The notes: generated from the letters alone by a model not told the origin. A DNA stretch of 23,874 nt from Clostridia bacterium BRH_c25 (GCA_001515955.1 LOES01000087.1:1-23874); one strand, 5' to 3'. Shown: positions 1-8,053, counted from the stretch's first letter. Translations and numbers: made by a program.

Positions 1-1080
1 TATATTATCCACATTTACACTCCAGAGGTTCTTCCTCTTAAGCTTCATTATTCCCTTATCAAATAATCTCACATCGACAGAGTCCTCCGAATACTCATAT
101 TCAAGCTGTTTGACGGCTTCTACAGCCAAGAGGTCTACCTTGTCATAATCCCCATGGTTTAATCCGGCAAAAACTCCGTTAATCTTGATAATCTTCATAT
201 TTATATATGCATTCCTTCCGGCTGCATCATAGCTCATGCTCCCACCAAACCGCTTCACTAATTGTGAAAGGTTGACATATATGGCTCCCTCCAGCTCCTT
301 TATCTCAATATCCAGAAGACCGGCTATCTCTGCAGTCAGTCCCAATACTTCCTCTGCCGCCTTATAGTTCACATATATTTCTCCCTGCTCTTGCAGAGAA
401 TCACAGGTCACCGGACTGTCGTTCAGGAATATTCCAATACCTTGAGATACCGCCATCGGTTTACTAATGGGTCTTATGAATATCTCTTGGATCTTCTTTA
501 TTAGTTCTTCAGGAATATCCATTTGTCTAAGCTTCTCCAGCAGCTGTCTGTCACTTGCCTCACCTGTTTTGTAGCTGTCCGGATATATAATCGCAGCTTT
601 TTCCCCGGAATATTTATCCTCAAATACCTCTATCCTGTCATATTTGATCACAACAGGCGTATTCCCACTTACAATGGCATATAACTCCTCTACATCTCTG
701 TTGTACATCCTGATACAGCCTGAAGACGCATAAGTTCCAATAGATTCCGGCTTGTTATTGCCATGAATACCAATGCTTTTTGTGATTCCTATCCATCTTG
801 CCCCAAGAGGATTCTGAGGTCCGGGAGGCGTTACGACATCTCCGTTTATCCAGTATGGATTTTCAGTCTTGTATATCACCCTGTATTCACCTTGGGGAGT
901 GGGAGTGGACCGCTTTCCAACGCATACAGGGTATTCTTTCAGCAGCATTCCATCATCATATAAGCTCAAAGTACGGGAAGGCAGATTGATTTCTATACTC
1001 GCTTTACCCGGCTTGCTGTCTGCTGATACCTGACTAAAACAAACAAAAACAATAAGTGCGATTAAAAATGACCTCTTCAA
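1..1080 (-). CDS. L,D-transpeptidase (YkuD domain) with stalk-like C-terminal region, partial
   Basis: Probable secreted enzyme that makes 3-3 peptidoglycan crosslinks or attaches proteins to the wall. The frame is open for 360 codons and runs off the left edge, so the C-terminus is missing. The start is TTG at 1078-1080, 8 bases after an AGGAGG site; there is no competing ATG with a ribosome site. Residues 1-20 form a signal peptide (KR, then a hydrophobic stretch ending VSA). The YkuD domain spans about 27-150, with the catalytic motif HGNN (His106) followed by SSGCIRM (Cys122). Residues about 200-300 contain a YVNLSQLVKRFGGSMSYD segment that resembles the copper-amine-oxidase N-terminal/stalk domain common in clostridial wall proteins; this second assignment is by resemblance only. 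It appears to be transcribed alone: the upstream gene has its own terminator. Confidence 0.9.
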   Translation of the reverse strand, partial: MKRSFLIALIVFVCFSQVSADSKPGKASIEINLPSRTLSLYDDGMLLKEYPVCVGKRSTPTPQGEYRVIYKTENPYWINGDVVTPPGPQNPLGARWIGITKSIGIHGNNKPESIGTYASSGCIRMYNRDVEELYAIVSGNTPVVIKYDRIEVFEDKYSGEKAAIIYPDSYKTGEASDRQLLEKLRQMDIPEELIKKIQEIFIRPISKPMAVSQGIGIFLNDSPVTCDSLQEQGEIYVNYKAAEEVLGLTAEIAGLLDIEIKELEGAIYVNLSQLVKRFGGSMSYDAAGRNAYINMKIIKINGVFAGLNHGDYDKVDLLAVEAVKQLEYEYSEDSVDVRLFDKGIMKLKRKNLWSVNVDNI

Positions 1081-1241
1081 ATCCGATTCCTCCTTTTATA
1101 TAAACCCTAATGGTACATACCCCTGAAACTACCACATTCTGATTATTGACAACTGCCGGAATGCTTATTCACCCAAACCGCGCACAATTTAATATGTATT
1201 ATCTGATCAGCACAATTATTCGGACTTTCCTTAAAGTCAGA

Positions 1242-1284
1242 CAAAAAAAAGAAAGCCCGGAAAGTCAACGACTTTTCCAGGCTT
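1242..1284 (-). terminator. Rho-independent terminator of the YdjM-like gene
   Basis: On the minus strand a stem AAGCCTGGAAAAGT / ACTTTCCGGGCTT with a short CGTTG loop is followed by CTTTTTTTTG. It starts 12 bases after the stop codon at 1296. Confidence 0.85.
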
Positions 1285-1295
1285 AGATTATGTCT

Positions 1296-2237
1296 TTACA
1301 CTTCTACATTCCTGCTCTTGGTATAAGGGTGAAACAGTGATGTCACCACTTCAAGGTCTCTGTCTATAACTGCTGTGGCATGGTGCAGAAAATCTCTGGC
1401 AAGATAATATCTTAAATCAATGAATTTGAATATATAACCGTCTTCCTTCCTTTCACAATCAATATGAAATATTGGAGTGAACTGACTGAAAAATCTGGCT
1501 ATAGGGGTGTCTATCGCAAGCTTGTACAAGCTTGTATCTATATTCTTCTTAATGTCGATCAGCTTGAACCTTCTGGGGAAAATATTCACTTCCCCAATCA
1601 CTTTTTCTTCTCCCGTACTTAGTATAAAGTGCCATTTGATAAGCCCAATCATCGAAGGCAATATTCTGAAGTCAACAGTCCTGTATTTACCACCCAGGCT
1701 TTCAAAAGCAATGCCTTGTGCCAATTTTTTCATCAAATACCTAAGTACTAAGTAACCGGTAAATATAAGCATTGCCGCGTATGGCGGAATAATGCTTCTT
1801 GTATAAGGCAGAATAACACTCAGACATACTATTATAAGCATAGGGTCATAAATAAGAAGAAGGTCAAGGGTTATGCGCTTTTTATTCAAAGGCCACAACA
1901 CCTGAGCACCATATGAATTGGTTATATCCAAAGCAATATGCGAAAAGCAGCCCATCAGTGTAACCAGAAATACCTTCTCAAGCGCTATATTGCCAAAAAT
2001 CAACCATAACAGGCCTGTTAAGACGCCCGCATAAATAAACATCATTGGTATGGAGTGAGATATACCTCTATGATTCTTTAAGTATACATAATCACCCTTC
2101 AATTGCATAATAATGTCCCCGTCAGGGATAATCGCACCTGCCACGCAGCCTAGTATTACAGGGTTTGAAACGGCTAAAGGCTCACCTGCCAAAACAGCAA
2201 TGCTCAATCCCACAACCGCGTGTGTAATTGGATCCAT
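1296..2237 (-). CDS. YdjM/DUF457 family membrane-bound metal-dependent hydrolase
   Basis: A 313-residue membrane protein of the family named after YdjM (PF04307, 'LexA-induced inner membrane-associated hydrolase'), whose reaction is not firmly established. Diagnostic motifs are the N-terminal MDPITHAVVG, the CVAGAIIPDGD segment near residue 35, NHRGISHS near 55-62, and HIALDITNSYG near 100-110; these His/Asp residues are the presumed metal ligands. About four hydrophobic segments lie in residues 1-165; the C-terminal 150 residues are soluble and variable. ATG at 2237 is preceded by GAGGGG at 11 bases. Single gene with its own likely promoter (extended -10 at 2274) and terminator (1242-1284). 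The family call is secure, the substrate unknown. Confidence 0.85.
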   Translation of the reverse strand: MDPITHAVVGLSIAVLAGEPLAVSNPVILGCVAGAIIPDGDIIMQLKGDYVYLKNHRGISHSIPMMFIYAGVLTGLLWLIFGNIALEKVFLVTLMGCFSHIALDITNSYGAQVLWPLNKKRITLDLLLIYDPMLIIVCLSVILPYTRSIIPPYAAMLIFTGYLVLRYLMKKLAQGIAFESLGGKYRTVDFRILPSMIGLIKWHFILSTGEEKVIGEVNIFPRRFKLIDIKKNIDTSLYKLAIDTPIARFFSQFTPIFHIDCERKEDGYIFKFIDLRYYLARDFLHHATAVIDRDLEVVTSLFHPYTKSRNVEV

Positions 2238-2273
2238 CAGACAATTACCCCTCTCAATTTTAGTTTACAAAAA

Positions 2274-2279
2274 ATTATA
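2274..2279 (-). promoter_or_regulatory. Extended -10 promoter of the YdjM-like gene
   Basis: The minus strand reads TGGTATAAT, a perfect TGn-TATAAT extended -10, 37 bases before the start codon. There is no good -35 at 17 bases (TATAAA), as expected for extended -10 promoters. Confidence 0.5.
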
Positions 2280-2409
2280 CCATAAAAACATATTCTTTTA
2301 TAATTGTAATATTTGTCTTGCGATAAACTACAGTACAATATATGTATGTCCGGTACTTTATGTTTACAAATCGAAAGGGCATTTTATCATGAAGTGTCAA
2401 ATATATGTG

Positions 2410-2438
2410 TTGATTTTTTATTATTTATATGCTATTAT
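2410..2438 (+). promoter_or_regulatory. Sigma-A promoter of tRNA-Leu
   Basis: TTGATT (2410-2415), a 17-base spacer, then TATTAT (2433-2438). The predicted transcript would start about 10 bases before the mature tRNA 5' end at 2456. Confidence 0.65.
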
Positions 2439-2455
2439 GTTGTACGTGGCTAAAA

Positions 2456-2537
2456 GCCGGAGTGGCGGAATGGCAGACGCACATGACTCAAAATCATGCG
2501 GGAAACCGTGAGGGTTCGAGTCCCTCCTCCGGCACCA
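2456..2537 (+). tRNA. tRNA-Leu (anticodon CAA), CCA encoded
   Basis: The acceptor arms GCCGGAG / CTCCGGC pair perfectly. The anticodon stem CATGA / TCATG encloses CTCAAAA, giving anticodon CAA (reads UUG). A class II long variable arm (CGGGAAACCG) is followed by T-arm GAGGG-TTCGAGT-CCCTC, discriminator A and genomic CCA at 2535-2537. It has its own promoter and terminator, so it is a monocistronic tRNA gene. Confidence 0.97.
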
Positions 2538-2550
2538 TATTGTTGAAATC

Positions 2551-2586
2551 AAAAAGGTTCCAAAGTAAAACTTTGAAACCTTTTTT
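2551..2586 (+). terminator. Terminator after tRNA-Leu, possibly bidirectional
   Basis: AAGGTTCCAAAGT pairs with ACTTTGAAACCTT around a 3-base loop with one mismatch, followed by TTTTTTG. An A-run before the stem gives a weaker U-tract on the minus strand, so it may also stop the convergent CNNM gene ending at 2682. Confidence 0.8.
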
Positions 2587-2681
2587 GTTGTATCTCTGCA
2601 TTTGCGCAACTTAGACTGCATCCGCTCTTGAGTTAATTTATTTTTATCCAATTTTTCCCTGACTGAATGCATGGAGCCGCA

Positions 2682-4016
2682 TCACTGCGACTCTTCTGTT
2701 CTATTCGGATCTATGGTTCTTTTTTCAATCCTTATCTTAGATATTCTTTTGTCATCAACCTCTTCTATCCTGAAATATATATTGCCCATATCCACTTCGT
2801 CGCCTACCTCCGGCATTTTGCCTGAGTGGCTGAGAAGCATTCCGCTTATTGTATCGAACTCCTCTTCAGGTATGTTGGTATCCAGAATGTCATTTACATC
2901 ATCTATATCGAGCATTCCACTGATAATATATGTATTGTCGTCTATCTTTTCATAATCAAGGACAACATCGTCGTATTCATCAAATATGTTCCCTACTATT
3001 TCCTCAAGCAAGTCCTCTATTGTAATAAGTCCGGCTGTTCCTCCGTATTCATCAATGACCACAGCGATGTGGGTTTTTGATTTCTGCATTTCCTTGAAAA
3101 GCTCATCAATCTTCTTGTATTCGGGCACGAAGTATACCGACCTGATTATACTTTTAAGGGATACTTCCCATTCCATTTTCCTTTTTATCATGCTGAAAAG
3201 GTCTTTTACATACAAAATTCCAATGATATTATCGATGGATTCTTCATACACCGGAATTCGTGAGAAGTTCTCCTCCACTATCACATCAAGTATCTCTTCC
3301 AGAGAAGCTTCTGAGCTTACTGCGATTATATCAGTTCTGGGAGTCATAACCTCCTTTGCAACTGTATCATCGAATTCAAAAATGCTGTTAATCATCTCTG
3401 TCTCAGTTTCCTGGAATATCCCTTTCTCTTCTCCGACATTTATCATTAATCTGATTTCTTCTTCGGTTATCTGATCTCCTGTAGCTGTTACCTGACCTCC
3501 CAACAGCTTCACAATGAGATTTGTAGACACAGTGAGAAATTTAACAGCAGGCGAAGTGACCTTGGACAAAAAGTTTATTGGTCCTGCAACTTTAAGTGCA
3601 ATCTTGTCGGACTGTGAAAGAGCCATCCGTTTTGGAACAAGCTCCCCCAGCACTAAAGTAAACAATGCAATCACGCTGGTTACAACAAATGTGGATATCC
3701 ATGCAGCTGAGCCTGATATGATCGGAATGTTCAGACCTGCTAATAAGACCGTCAGGCTTTTTGACAATGTCTGAGCCCCTATAGCACTGGCAAGAAATCC
3801 GGCAAAGGTAATACCGATTTGAATAGTGGCCAACAGCTTGCTCGGTTCTTCAAGGAACCTGCTTACTAAAATTGCGGCTTTGTTGCCTTCATCAATAAGC
3901 GGTTTAATTCTGGTTTGCCTAACTGATACTATAGCCATTTCAGAAGCAGCAAAAAACGCATTCAAACCTATCAATAAGAATATGACCAGCATTTGCGTCC
4001 ATAAGTCTCCGTCCAT
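2682..4016 (-). CDS. CNNM/CorC (HlyC) family membrane protein with CBS pair
   Basis: A 444-residue membrane protein of the CNNM/CorC group, linked in other bacteria to Mg2+ or other divalent-cation export and resistance; older databases call it hemolysin. Order: CNNM (DUF21) domain about residues 5-185 with about four membrane helices (MLVIFLLIGLNAFFAASEM at the start), a CBS pair about 205-330 (signature MTPRTDIIAV and IDEYGGTAGLITIEDLLEEI), and a C-terminal CorC_HlyC domain about 345-430 containing DTISGMLL and GDEV. The longer frame can begin with TTG at 4070 but has no ribosome site; ATG at 4016 has AGGGGG at 10 bases, so the shorter form was chosen. Single gene behind the promoter at 4164-4193. 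Confidence 0.93.
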   Translation of the reverse strand: MDGDLWTQMLVIFLLIGLNAFFAASEMAIVSVRQTRIKPLIDEGNKAAILVSRFLEEPSKLLATIQIGITFAGFLASAIGAQTLSKSLTVLLAGLNIPIISGSAAWISTFVVTSVIALFTLVLGELVPKRMALSQSDKIALKVAGPINFLSKVTSPAVKFLTVSTNLIVKLLGGQVTATGDQITEEEIRLMINVGEEKGIFQETETEMINSIFEFDDTVAKEVMTPRTDIIAVSSEASLEEILDVIVEENFSRIPVYEESIDNIIGILYVKDLFSMIKRKMEWEVSLKSIIRSVYFVPEYKKIDELFKEMQKSKTHIAVVIDEYGGTAGLITIEDLLEEIVGNIFDEYDDVVLDYEKIDDNTYIISGMLDIDDVNDILDTNIPEEEFDTISGMLLSHSGKMPEVGDEVDMGNIYFRIEEVDDKRISKIRIEKRTIDPNRTEESQ

Positions 4017-4163
4017 TAAAAAAATTCCCCCTATATATCTCGCGAAAAACATTTTATATTCTTTATTCAAGTTTCGCGAAATGTTTTCCTTGATTGTTAT
4101 TGAATTCGCACAACACCCAATATAATTTCTTTAGTGCGATCAATATGTAAATCATTTGTTAAT

Positions 4164-4193
4164 ATTATACTATTTATTCATATATAAGTTCAA
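4164..4193 (-). promoter_or_regulatory. Sigma-A promoter of the CNNM gene
   Basis: Minus strand: TTGAAC (4188-4193), 18-base spacer, TATAAT (4164-4169). It implies a leader of about 140 bases before ATG 4016. The rest of the gap from 4194 to 4408 is AT-rich and shows no convincing gene or RNA structure. Confidence 0.55.
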
Positions 4194-4408
4194 ATTAAAA
4201 TATTGACTATTATATCCTGCTACTTCCAGTTTTCCAGCTATATCACCCGCTATTACAGTGTAGCAGGTCCTACTGTTCTTATATAAGGTAATTTATGCTT
4301 TAATTGTCGAATTTCCAATATTATGATTTATTTTCAGCATTCCTTAAGGTAGTAATGCACTATATTTGCTGCTGCTATTCTCTTTTTGTGCAAATTATAC
4401 TTGCCTCC

Positions 4409-4446
4409 AAAAAAAAGGCCTACTGTTTGTTAAGCCAGCAGGCCTT
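4409..4446 (-). terminator. Terminator of the TPE-repeat/small membrane peptide operon
   Basis: Minus strand: AAGGCCTGCTG and CAGTAGGCCTT form an 11-bp stem (one mismatch) followed by TTTTTT. The stop codon of the upstream 56-residue gene (4430-4432) lies inside the hairpin loop. Confidence 0.85.
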
Positions 4447-4600
4447 GCGGTAAATCCATTATGAATACCAAAAGCATAATCACTAGAAAGGTCTTGTCAC
4501 ACTTGCTTTCCACATACAGAATAAATACAATGGCAAGGATTAAAAAGTCTTCCGGACTTAACCTGTTGAGTATGCCCAAAGCTAAACTTTCCATGCCCAT
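4430..4600 (-). CDS. 56-residue small membrane protein
   Basis: A short gene not recognised by name. The start ATG (4598-4600) is one base after the stop of the TPE-repeat gene and has AGGG at 7 bases, so the two are translationally coupled; ATG at 4594 is a near alternative. The product begins MGMESLALGILNRLSPEDF, then has two hydrophobic stretches (LILAIVFILYV and FLVIMLLVFIMDL) separated by the polar turn ESKCDKT, giving a hairpin-like double-pass membrane peptide. The gene ends inside the loop of its own terminator. Small acidic-hydrophobic peptides of this layout occur in clostridia, but no function is claimed. A role in sporulation is inferred only from the sigma-K-like promoter of the operon. 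Confidence 0.75.
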   Translation of the reverse strand: MGMESLALGILNRLSPEDFLILAIVFILYVESKCDKTFLVIMLLVFIMDLPQGLLA

Positions 4601-4601
4601 T

Positions 4602-5282
4602 TCATTTCCCTGCCTTGTTCATGAAATTTTCAAAGAATGCAACCAGGTTCATGATCCTAATACAGTCATCAATGCCTTTCTGTCTTTTATCGGATACAAA
4701 AGGCTTTACAGAGTTTAAGAGTAGAATCCTTCTGTCATCTTTCACCCCGGCAAACATTTTGTCAAAAAGCAATCCCATCAATGCCTTTTCATCAAAACCC
4801 TCCAAGCTGTCTGCCGTAGGTGTCTGTGGTGCTTCCTCATTTATCCGGCTTTCATCCGTTTCCGGTGTTTCCGGTGTTTCCGGTGTTTCCGGTGTTTCCG
4901 GCGTTTCCTGTTTTTCCTTTACTTCATTTTTTTTTTGTGAGCCAAGACCCGAAAGGAGCATGCCCATAAGTTGTCTTTTCAGACCATCCATATCATTATT
5001 TTTCAACATGTTTACAAGCTGTTCACTGGAACCATCCTGCGATTTGTTATTAGACAGGTATTTGATTATATCTTCTTTTAACCCGTCTATATCCCCCCTA
5101 TTGATTTTATCCTTTATAGCCGGGTCTATACTGTTGTTCTTACTTATTTCATTTACCAGCATATTCTTAACCTGGTCGGGGGACACATTGTTTACATCTA
5201 TGCCTCCCAGCTTTTCAGAAACCATTTTCTTTATTTCATTGAGACCGCTGTCAGACACGTTATTATCCTTATTATATGGCAT
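4602..5282 (-). CDS. Unknown 226-residue protein with Thr-Pro-Glu repeat
   Basis: Family not recognised. ATG at 5282 (MPYNKDNNVSD) has GGAGG at 7 bases; the longer frame start at 5303 has none. Residues 1-115 are hydrophilic and helical, with two similar segments (EQLVNMLKNNDMDGLKRQL, and an earlier INRGDIDGLKEDIIKYL). Residues about 127-143 are a tandem ETP repeat followed by an acidic linker, and residues 160-226 form a second folded block (MGLLFDKMFAGVKDDRRILL, then LNSVKPFVSDKRQKGIDDC). No signal peptide or membrane segment. It heads a two-gene operon with the 56-residue membrane peptide. The DNA has a 9-bp tandem repeat and an A10 tract (4927-4936), both prone to slippage. The promoter at 5398-5426 points to late sporulation. 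Confidence 0.85.
   Translation of the reverse strand: MPYNKDNNVSDSGLNEIKKMVSEKLGGIDVNNVSPDQVKNMLVNEISKNNSIDPAIKDKINRGDIDGLKEDIIKYLSNNKSQDGSSEQLVNMLKNNDMDGLKRQLMGMLLSGLGSQKKNEVKEKQETPETPETPETPETPETDESRINEEAPQTPTADSLEGFDEKALMGLLFDKMFAGVKDDRRILLLNSVKPFVSDKRQKGIDDCIRIMNLVAFFENFMNKAGK
4858..4908 (-). repeat. 9-bp tandem repeat encoding Glu-Thr-Pro
   Basis: Five consecutive near-identical 9-bp units (plus strand TCCGGTGTT, the last with GGCGTT) that encode the ETP repeat of the gene at 4602-5282. The unit is a multiple of three, so copy-number change would keep the frame. Confidence 0.9.
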
Positions 5283-5397
5283 ATTGCAACCTCCAATCTT
5301 CATTACCCTTATTATTATAATATTCTCTTCACAGTCATTGGTTACAGCCTTTTGACCTGATGCACTCCCAGGAACCCTATGATTACCGTCCCACTTT

Positions 5398-5426
5398 CAT
5401 ACTATGTACAAACTAGGGTTTTGGTG
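5398..5426 (-). promoter_or_regulatory. Sigma-K-like promoter of the TPE-repeat operon
   Basis: Minus strand: TTGTCACCAAA with -35 CACC (5423-5426), 16-base spacer, -10 CATAGTATG (5398-5406; Bacillus sigma-K pattern is AC and CATAnnnTA). The same TTGTCACCAAA and TGTACATAGTAT blocks occur upstream of the gene at 22583. Leader of about 110 bases. Confidence 0.6.
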
Positions 5427-5526
5427 ACAATACTTTGGCACGAAACACAAATACGCTCTTCTCATAGCCCCGTAACCTATTCCAATATCTTTCTATTCTC
5501 TGTATAAATTTTGATGGATTAATGTA

Positions 5527-5535
5527 TGTTATAAT
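5527..5535 (+). promoter_or_regulatory. Extended -10 promoter of the flavin reductase-like gene
   Basis: TGTTATAAT is a perfect TGn-TATAAT, 42 bases before ATG 5578. No good -35 lies at 17 bases. Confidence 0.5.
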
Positions 5536-5577
5536 AAGGATAAAAACTGTGGGAAAAATTCTATAAGGAGGAACAAA

Positions 5578-6153
5578 ATGGTGAAACAGATGTGGAAGCC
5601 CGGTACTCTCTTATACCCCGTACCGGCTGTAATGGTATCCTGTAAAAGTACTGAGGGTATAGACAACATAATAACAGTAGCGTGGACAGGTATAGTCTGT
5701 TCAGATCCTGCAATGCTTTATGTTTCTATCAGGCCTGAAAGACATTCCTATGAAATGATAAAAAAAACCGGTAACTTCGTGGTAAATATCCCGAACAGAA
5801 ATTTGGTTTATGCTGTGGATTTCTGCGGTGTAACATCCGGAAGAGATATCAATAAGTTTGAGCACTTGGGTCTCACAGCCCAAAAATCCAACCAGGTTGA
5901 CGCCCCTTGCATTGGAGAATGTCCGGTGAATCTGGAATGTCGTGTAAAGGATATAATACCCCTGGGTTCCCACGATATGTTCATCGGTGAAATACTTTGC
6001 GTAGATGTTGAAGAAGAGTTTTTAGACAAATCAGGAAAGCTGCACCTTAATAAGGCGGATCTGATATGCTATAACCATGGTGAATATAGAGCCCTGGCAG
6101 ATTCATTGGGTACTTTCGGCTTCTCCGTCAGGAAAAAGCCAAAGCACCGATGA
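5578..6153 (+). CDS. Flavin reductase-like FMN-binding protein (flavoredoxin type)
   Basis: A 191-residue cytoplasmic protein of the flavin reductase-like domain family (DIM6/NTAB, PF01613), which binds FMN; members are flavoredoxins or FMN-dependent reductases. Seen: LYPVPAVMVSCKS at 12-24, the core NIITVAWTGIVCSDPAMLYVSI at about 30-51 (split here by eye into strand, turn, strand), SYEMIKKTGNFVVNIP at 57-72, and GRDINKFEHLGLT at 88-100, all typical of the anaerobe/archaeal flavoredoxin branch. The domain fills the whole protein. ATG 5578 has AAGGAGG at 6 bases. Own promoter and terminator, so monocistronic. Electron donor and acceptor cannot be told from sequence. Confidence 0.9.
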   Translation: MVKQMWKPGTLLYPVPAVMVSCKSTEGIDNIITVAWTGIVCSDPAMLYVSIRPERHSYEMIKKTGNFVVNIPNRNLVYAVDFCGVTSGRDINKFEHLGLTAQKSNQVDAPCIGECPVNLECRVKDIIPLGSHDMFIGEILCVDVEEEFLDKSGKLHLNKADLICYNHGEYRALADSLGTFGFSVRKKPKHR

Positions 6154-6172
6154 TAAGGAAAAGCCTGTAAAG

Positions 6173-6209
6173 AAAAAAGTAAAGCCATGAATCCACGCTT
6201 TACTTTTTC
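6173..6209 (+). terminator. Terminator of the flavin reductase-like gene
   Basis: AAAAAGTAAAGC pairs with GCTTTACTTTTT around a loop of about 10 bases, then CTCTTTCTT. It lies 20 bases after the stop codon. Confidence 0.85.
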
Positions 6210-6276
6210 TCTTTCTTATAACGAGCAGGGGCATATATTCTACCTTGATTTGTCATGCCCCGTAAGCGAGTTTCAT

Positions 6277-6322
6277 AAAAGGCTTCCTTGATCGTTAAAA
6301 TACTTTAATGGGAGCCTTTTTT
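6277..6322 (-). terminator. Terminator of the AlbA_2-TPR operon, overlapping the TPR stop codon
   Basis: Minus strand: AAAAGGCTCCC and GGAAGCCTTTT arms with a bulge, and an inner TTAAAGTATTTTAA stem. The TPR gene's last codons and its stop (6305-6307) are inside the hairpin. The outer A/T runs would let it work in both directions. Confidence 0.75.
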
Positions 6323-8020
6323 ATACTGAAACTTGTTTTTTATTGCATCATTTATCATATCTGCCTTCTCAAGCAGCAAATCAGACACAATGCTGTACTT
6401 TTCTGCAAGCTTCTGCTCTGAGGCTTTAGTATTGCACAGGCGGCAGTAAGTATACTCCAATGCTGCAGCCCATATATTCACATCATCTATTTCGGGCACC
6501 TCCGGAAAGGTTGACTTTATGAATTCATACCAGATGTCTTCAACAATCTTCTTATAAGGCCTTTTATAGCAGCTCCGCATCATGGATATTGCCTTATGCT
6601 TCACCTCACCCCAGGGCTTTTTCCATTCAGACTCCAGAAAATCCAGGGAATCTATAGTCACATTCTTTATTTCTCCGTCAAAGTTTGCAGAATACGGCTC
6701 CTTCGCACCTATGGAATTCAAAAGAAATACTGATTCCATTTTTATATAGTTCTCAACATCATCCCTTAGCATGAACTTTCTTATAGCAGCTTCCGTCTCA
6801 ATCAACTTGTCATTTTTAATTTTATTGAATATCAGTTTTCTTAAAAAGTATTTGTCAAAATTTATTCCAAAATAGAGTATATCAGCCACATGCTTGTTGT
6901 TTGCAAGCTCCGCCCTGCATTCATCAATCTGCATTTCTATGAACTTATATATGAAATCCAGCCTGTTCTTAATTTCTTCCTTGGGCAACTGATATATATA
7001 AGGAAGCTTTATGCCTTCATTTTCATCTTCATTTTCCAGCTGTCTTATTGCAGTTTCAATAAAATACTCAGAGAGCATATTTTCATTATCGAGCCCGGAG
7101 AGCTTCTCCCAAAGCTTGATGCTTTCCTTGTACTTCCTGCTGTTGTATGCTGCGACTGCAGTAAGATGCACATACATAGGGTTTTCAGAGTCTACAGCCA
7201 AAAGCTTCTTAAAGGTCTTGCACGCCTCTGTATGCTTCCCCAAGCTGCCATATGTATCCCCTATCTTATACAGGTAATCCTCATTGTCAGTGCGGATTTT
7301 ATTTATTATCCTTATCTGCTTTTCAACCCAGCTGGTCGAGCCCTGCTTATTGTAGAATATTGCCAGGTTACAATTTGCATGCACATTGGATTCCTCATAT
7401 ACAAGCACCTCTCTGGCAAGCTCTATGGCTTTGTCCAGACTTCCCAGATAATAGTAAGCCAGTGAAAGGTTGTTCCTTGCCGGTACGGCATTGGGAAGCA
7501 GCTGCACCACCGTCTCAAATTTCTGGGTAGCTTTCTCATACTCCCGTTTTTCCAGATGATCAATTGCTTCTTCCTCAATTTTATATATTTTTTCAAGCTC
7601 ATCGTCATCCAGATTATTATTGGCATCCTTTATCATTGTGAGCATTTCCAGCAGCTCTTCCGCCTCCTCGGAAAACTCCCCCTCAGGGTCTTTTTCCAGG
7701 TAAAGACTGAAATACTCAGAGGATTTCTTTATTTTCTGCATTTGAAGATAATTGCATCCCAGTCCGAAATAGCATTCAAGATAATCCGGATCAAGGTTTT
7801 TTACTATATTGACCAACACCTCGGTAGAACGGTCAATATCCCCCAATTCTGCCAGCAGACCGGCATAGTTGAACTGTATGAAGCTGTCATGGGGTTTTAG
7901 CTCAACAGCTTTTTCAACATATCTTAAAGCGGTCTTCATCTTGCCTTTTTGGATATATTTATATCCAAGGTCAAAATAAAACTCCGCTCCTCTTTCAAAG
8001 GTCACGACTTTTTTACTCAT
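6305..8020 (-). CDS. TPR repeat protein with uncharacterised C-terminal domain
   Basis: A 571-residue soluble protein. Residues about 10-300 hold around seven tetratricopeptide repeats: clear units are FYFDLGYKYIQKGKMKTALR near 12-31, the two that follow to about 110, IDHLEKREYEKATQKFE near 153-169, NNLSLAYYYLGSLDKAIELA near 183-202, and units near 250-305. TPR arrays bind partner proteins. Residues about 340-571 are helical, contain no TPR, and are not recognised (segments VADILYFGINFDKYFLRKL and EFIKSTFPEVPEIDDV). No signal peptide or membrane segment. ATG 8020 with GGTGAT at 6 bases. It follows the AlbA_2 gene by 33 bases and the pair shares one terminator, so they form an operon; the partner may supply a regulatory link. 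Confidence 0.88.
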   Translation of the reverse strand: MSKKVVTFERGAEFYFDLGYKYIQKGKMKTALRYVEKAVELKPHDSFIQFNYAGLLAELGDIDRSTEVLVNIVKNLDPDYLECYFGLGCNYLQMQKIKKSSEYFSLYLEKDPEGEFSEEAEELLEMLTMIKDANNNLDDDELEKIYKIEEEAIDHLEKREYEKATQKFETVVQLLPNAVPARNNLSLAYYYLGSLDKAIELAREVLVYEESNVHANCNLAIFYNKQGSTSWVEKQIRIINKIRTDNEDYLYKIGDTYGSLGKHTEACKTFKKLLAVDSENPMYVHLTAVAAYNSRKYKESIKLWEKLSGLDNENMLSEYFIETAIRQLENEDENEGIKLPYIYQLPKEEIKNRLDFIYKFIEMQIDECRAELANNKHVADILYFGINFDKYFLRKLIFNKIKNDKLIETEAAIRKFMLRDDVENYIKMESVFLLNSIGAKEPYSANFDGEIKNVTIDSLDFLESEWKKPWGEVKHKAISMMRSCYKRPYKKIVEDIWYEFIKSTFPEVPEIDDVNIWAAALEYTYCRLCNTKASEQKLAEKYSIVSDLLLEKADMINDAIKNKFQYKKGSH

Positions 8021-8053
8021 ATTCTCATCACCAACTTTATTGCAAAATAGTAG

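Noticed and set aside
763..989. Two plus-strand frames at 763-963 and 798-989
   Set aside because: Both lie opposite the L,D-transpeptidase catalytic domain and have no start signals.
2421..2672. Minus-strand 83-codon frame across the tRNA with CRRRDSNPHGFPHDFE
   Set aside because: It is the complement of tRNA-Leu, a well-known source of false proteins.
4858..4908. Tandem repeats considered as a CRISPR array
   Set aside because: Units are 9 bp with no spacers and are in frame inside a gene.
4615..5355. Plus-strand 246-codon frame opposite the TPE-repeat gene
   Set aside because: No ribosome site; Ser/Phe-rich composition is the mirror of the real gene, which has a promoter, a ribosome site and a coupled neighbour.
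6214..6250. GGGGCAT...ATGCCCC inverted repeat in the gap after the flavin reductase gene
   Set aside because: Only 7-bp arms with a 21-base loop between two better terminators; may be a decayed repeat but not supported.
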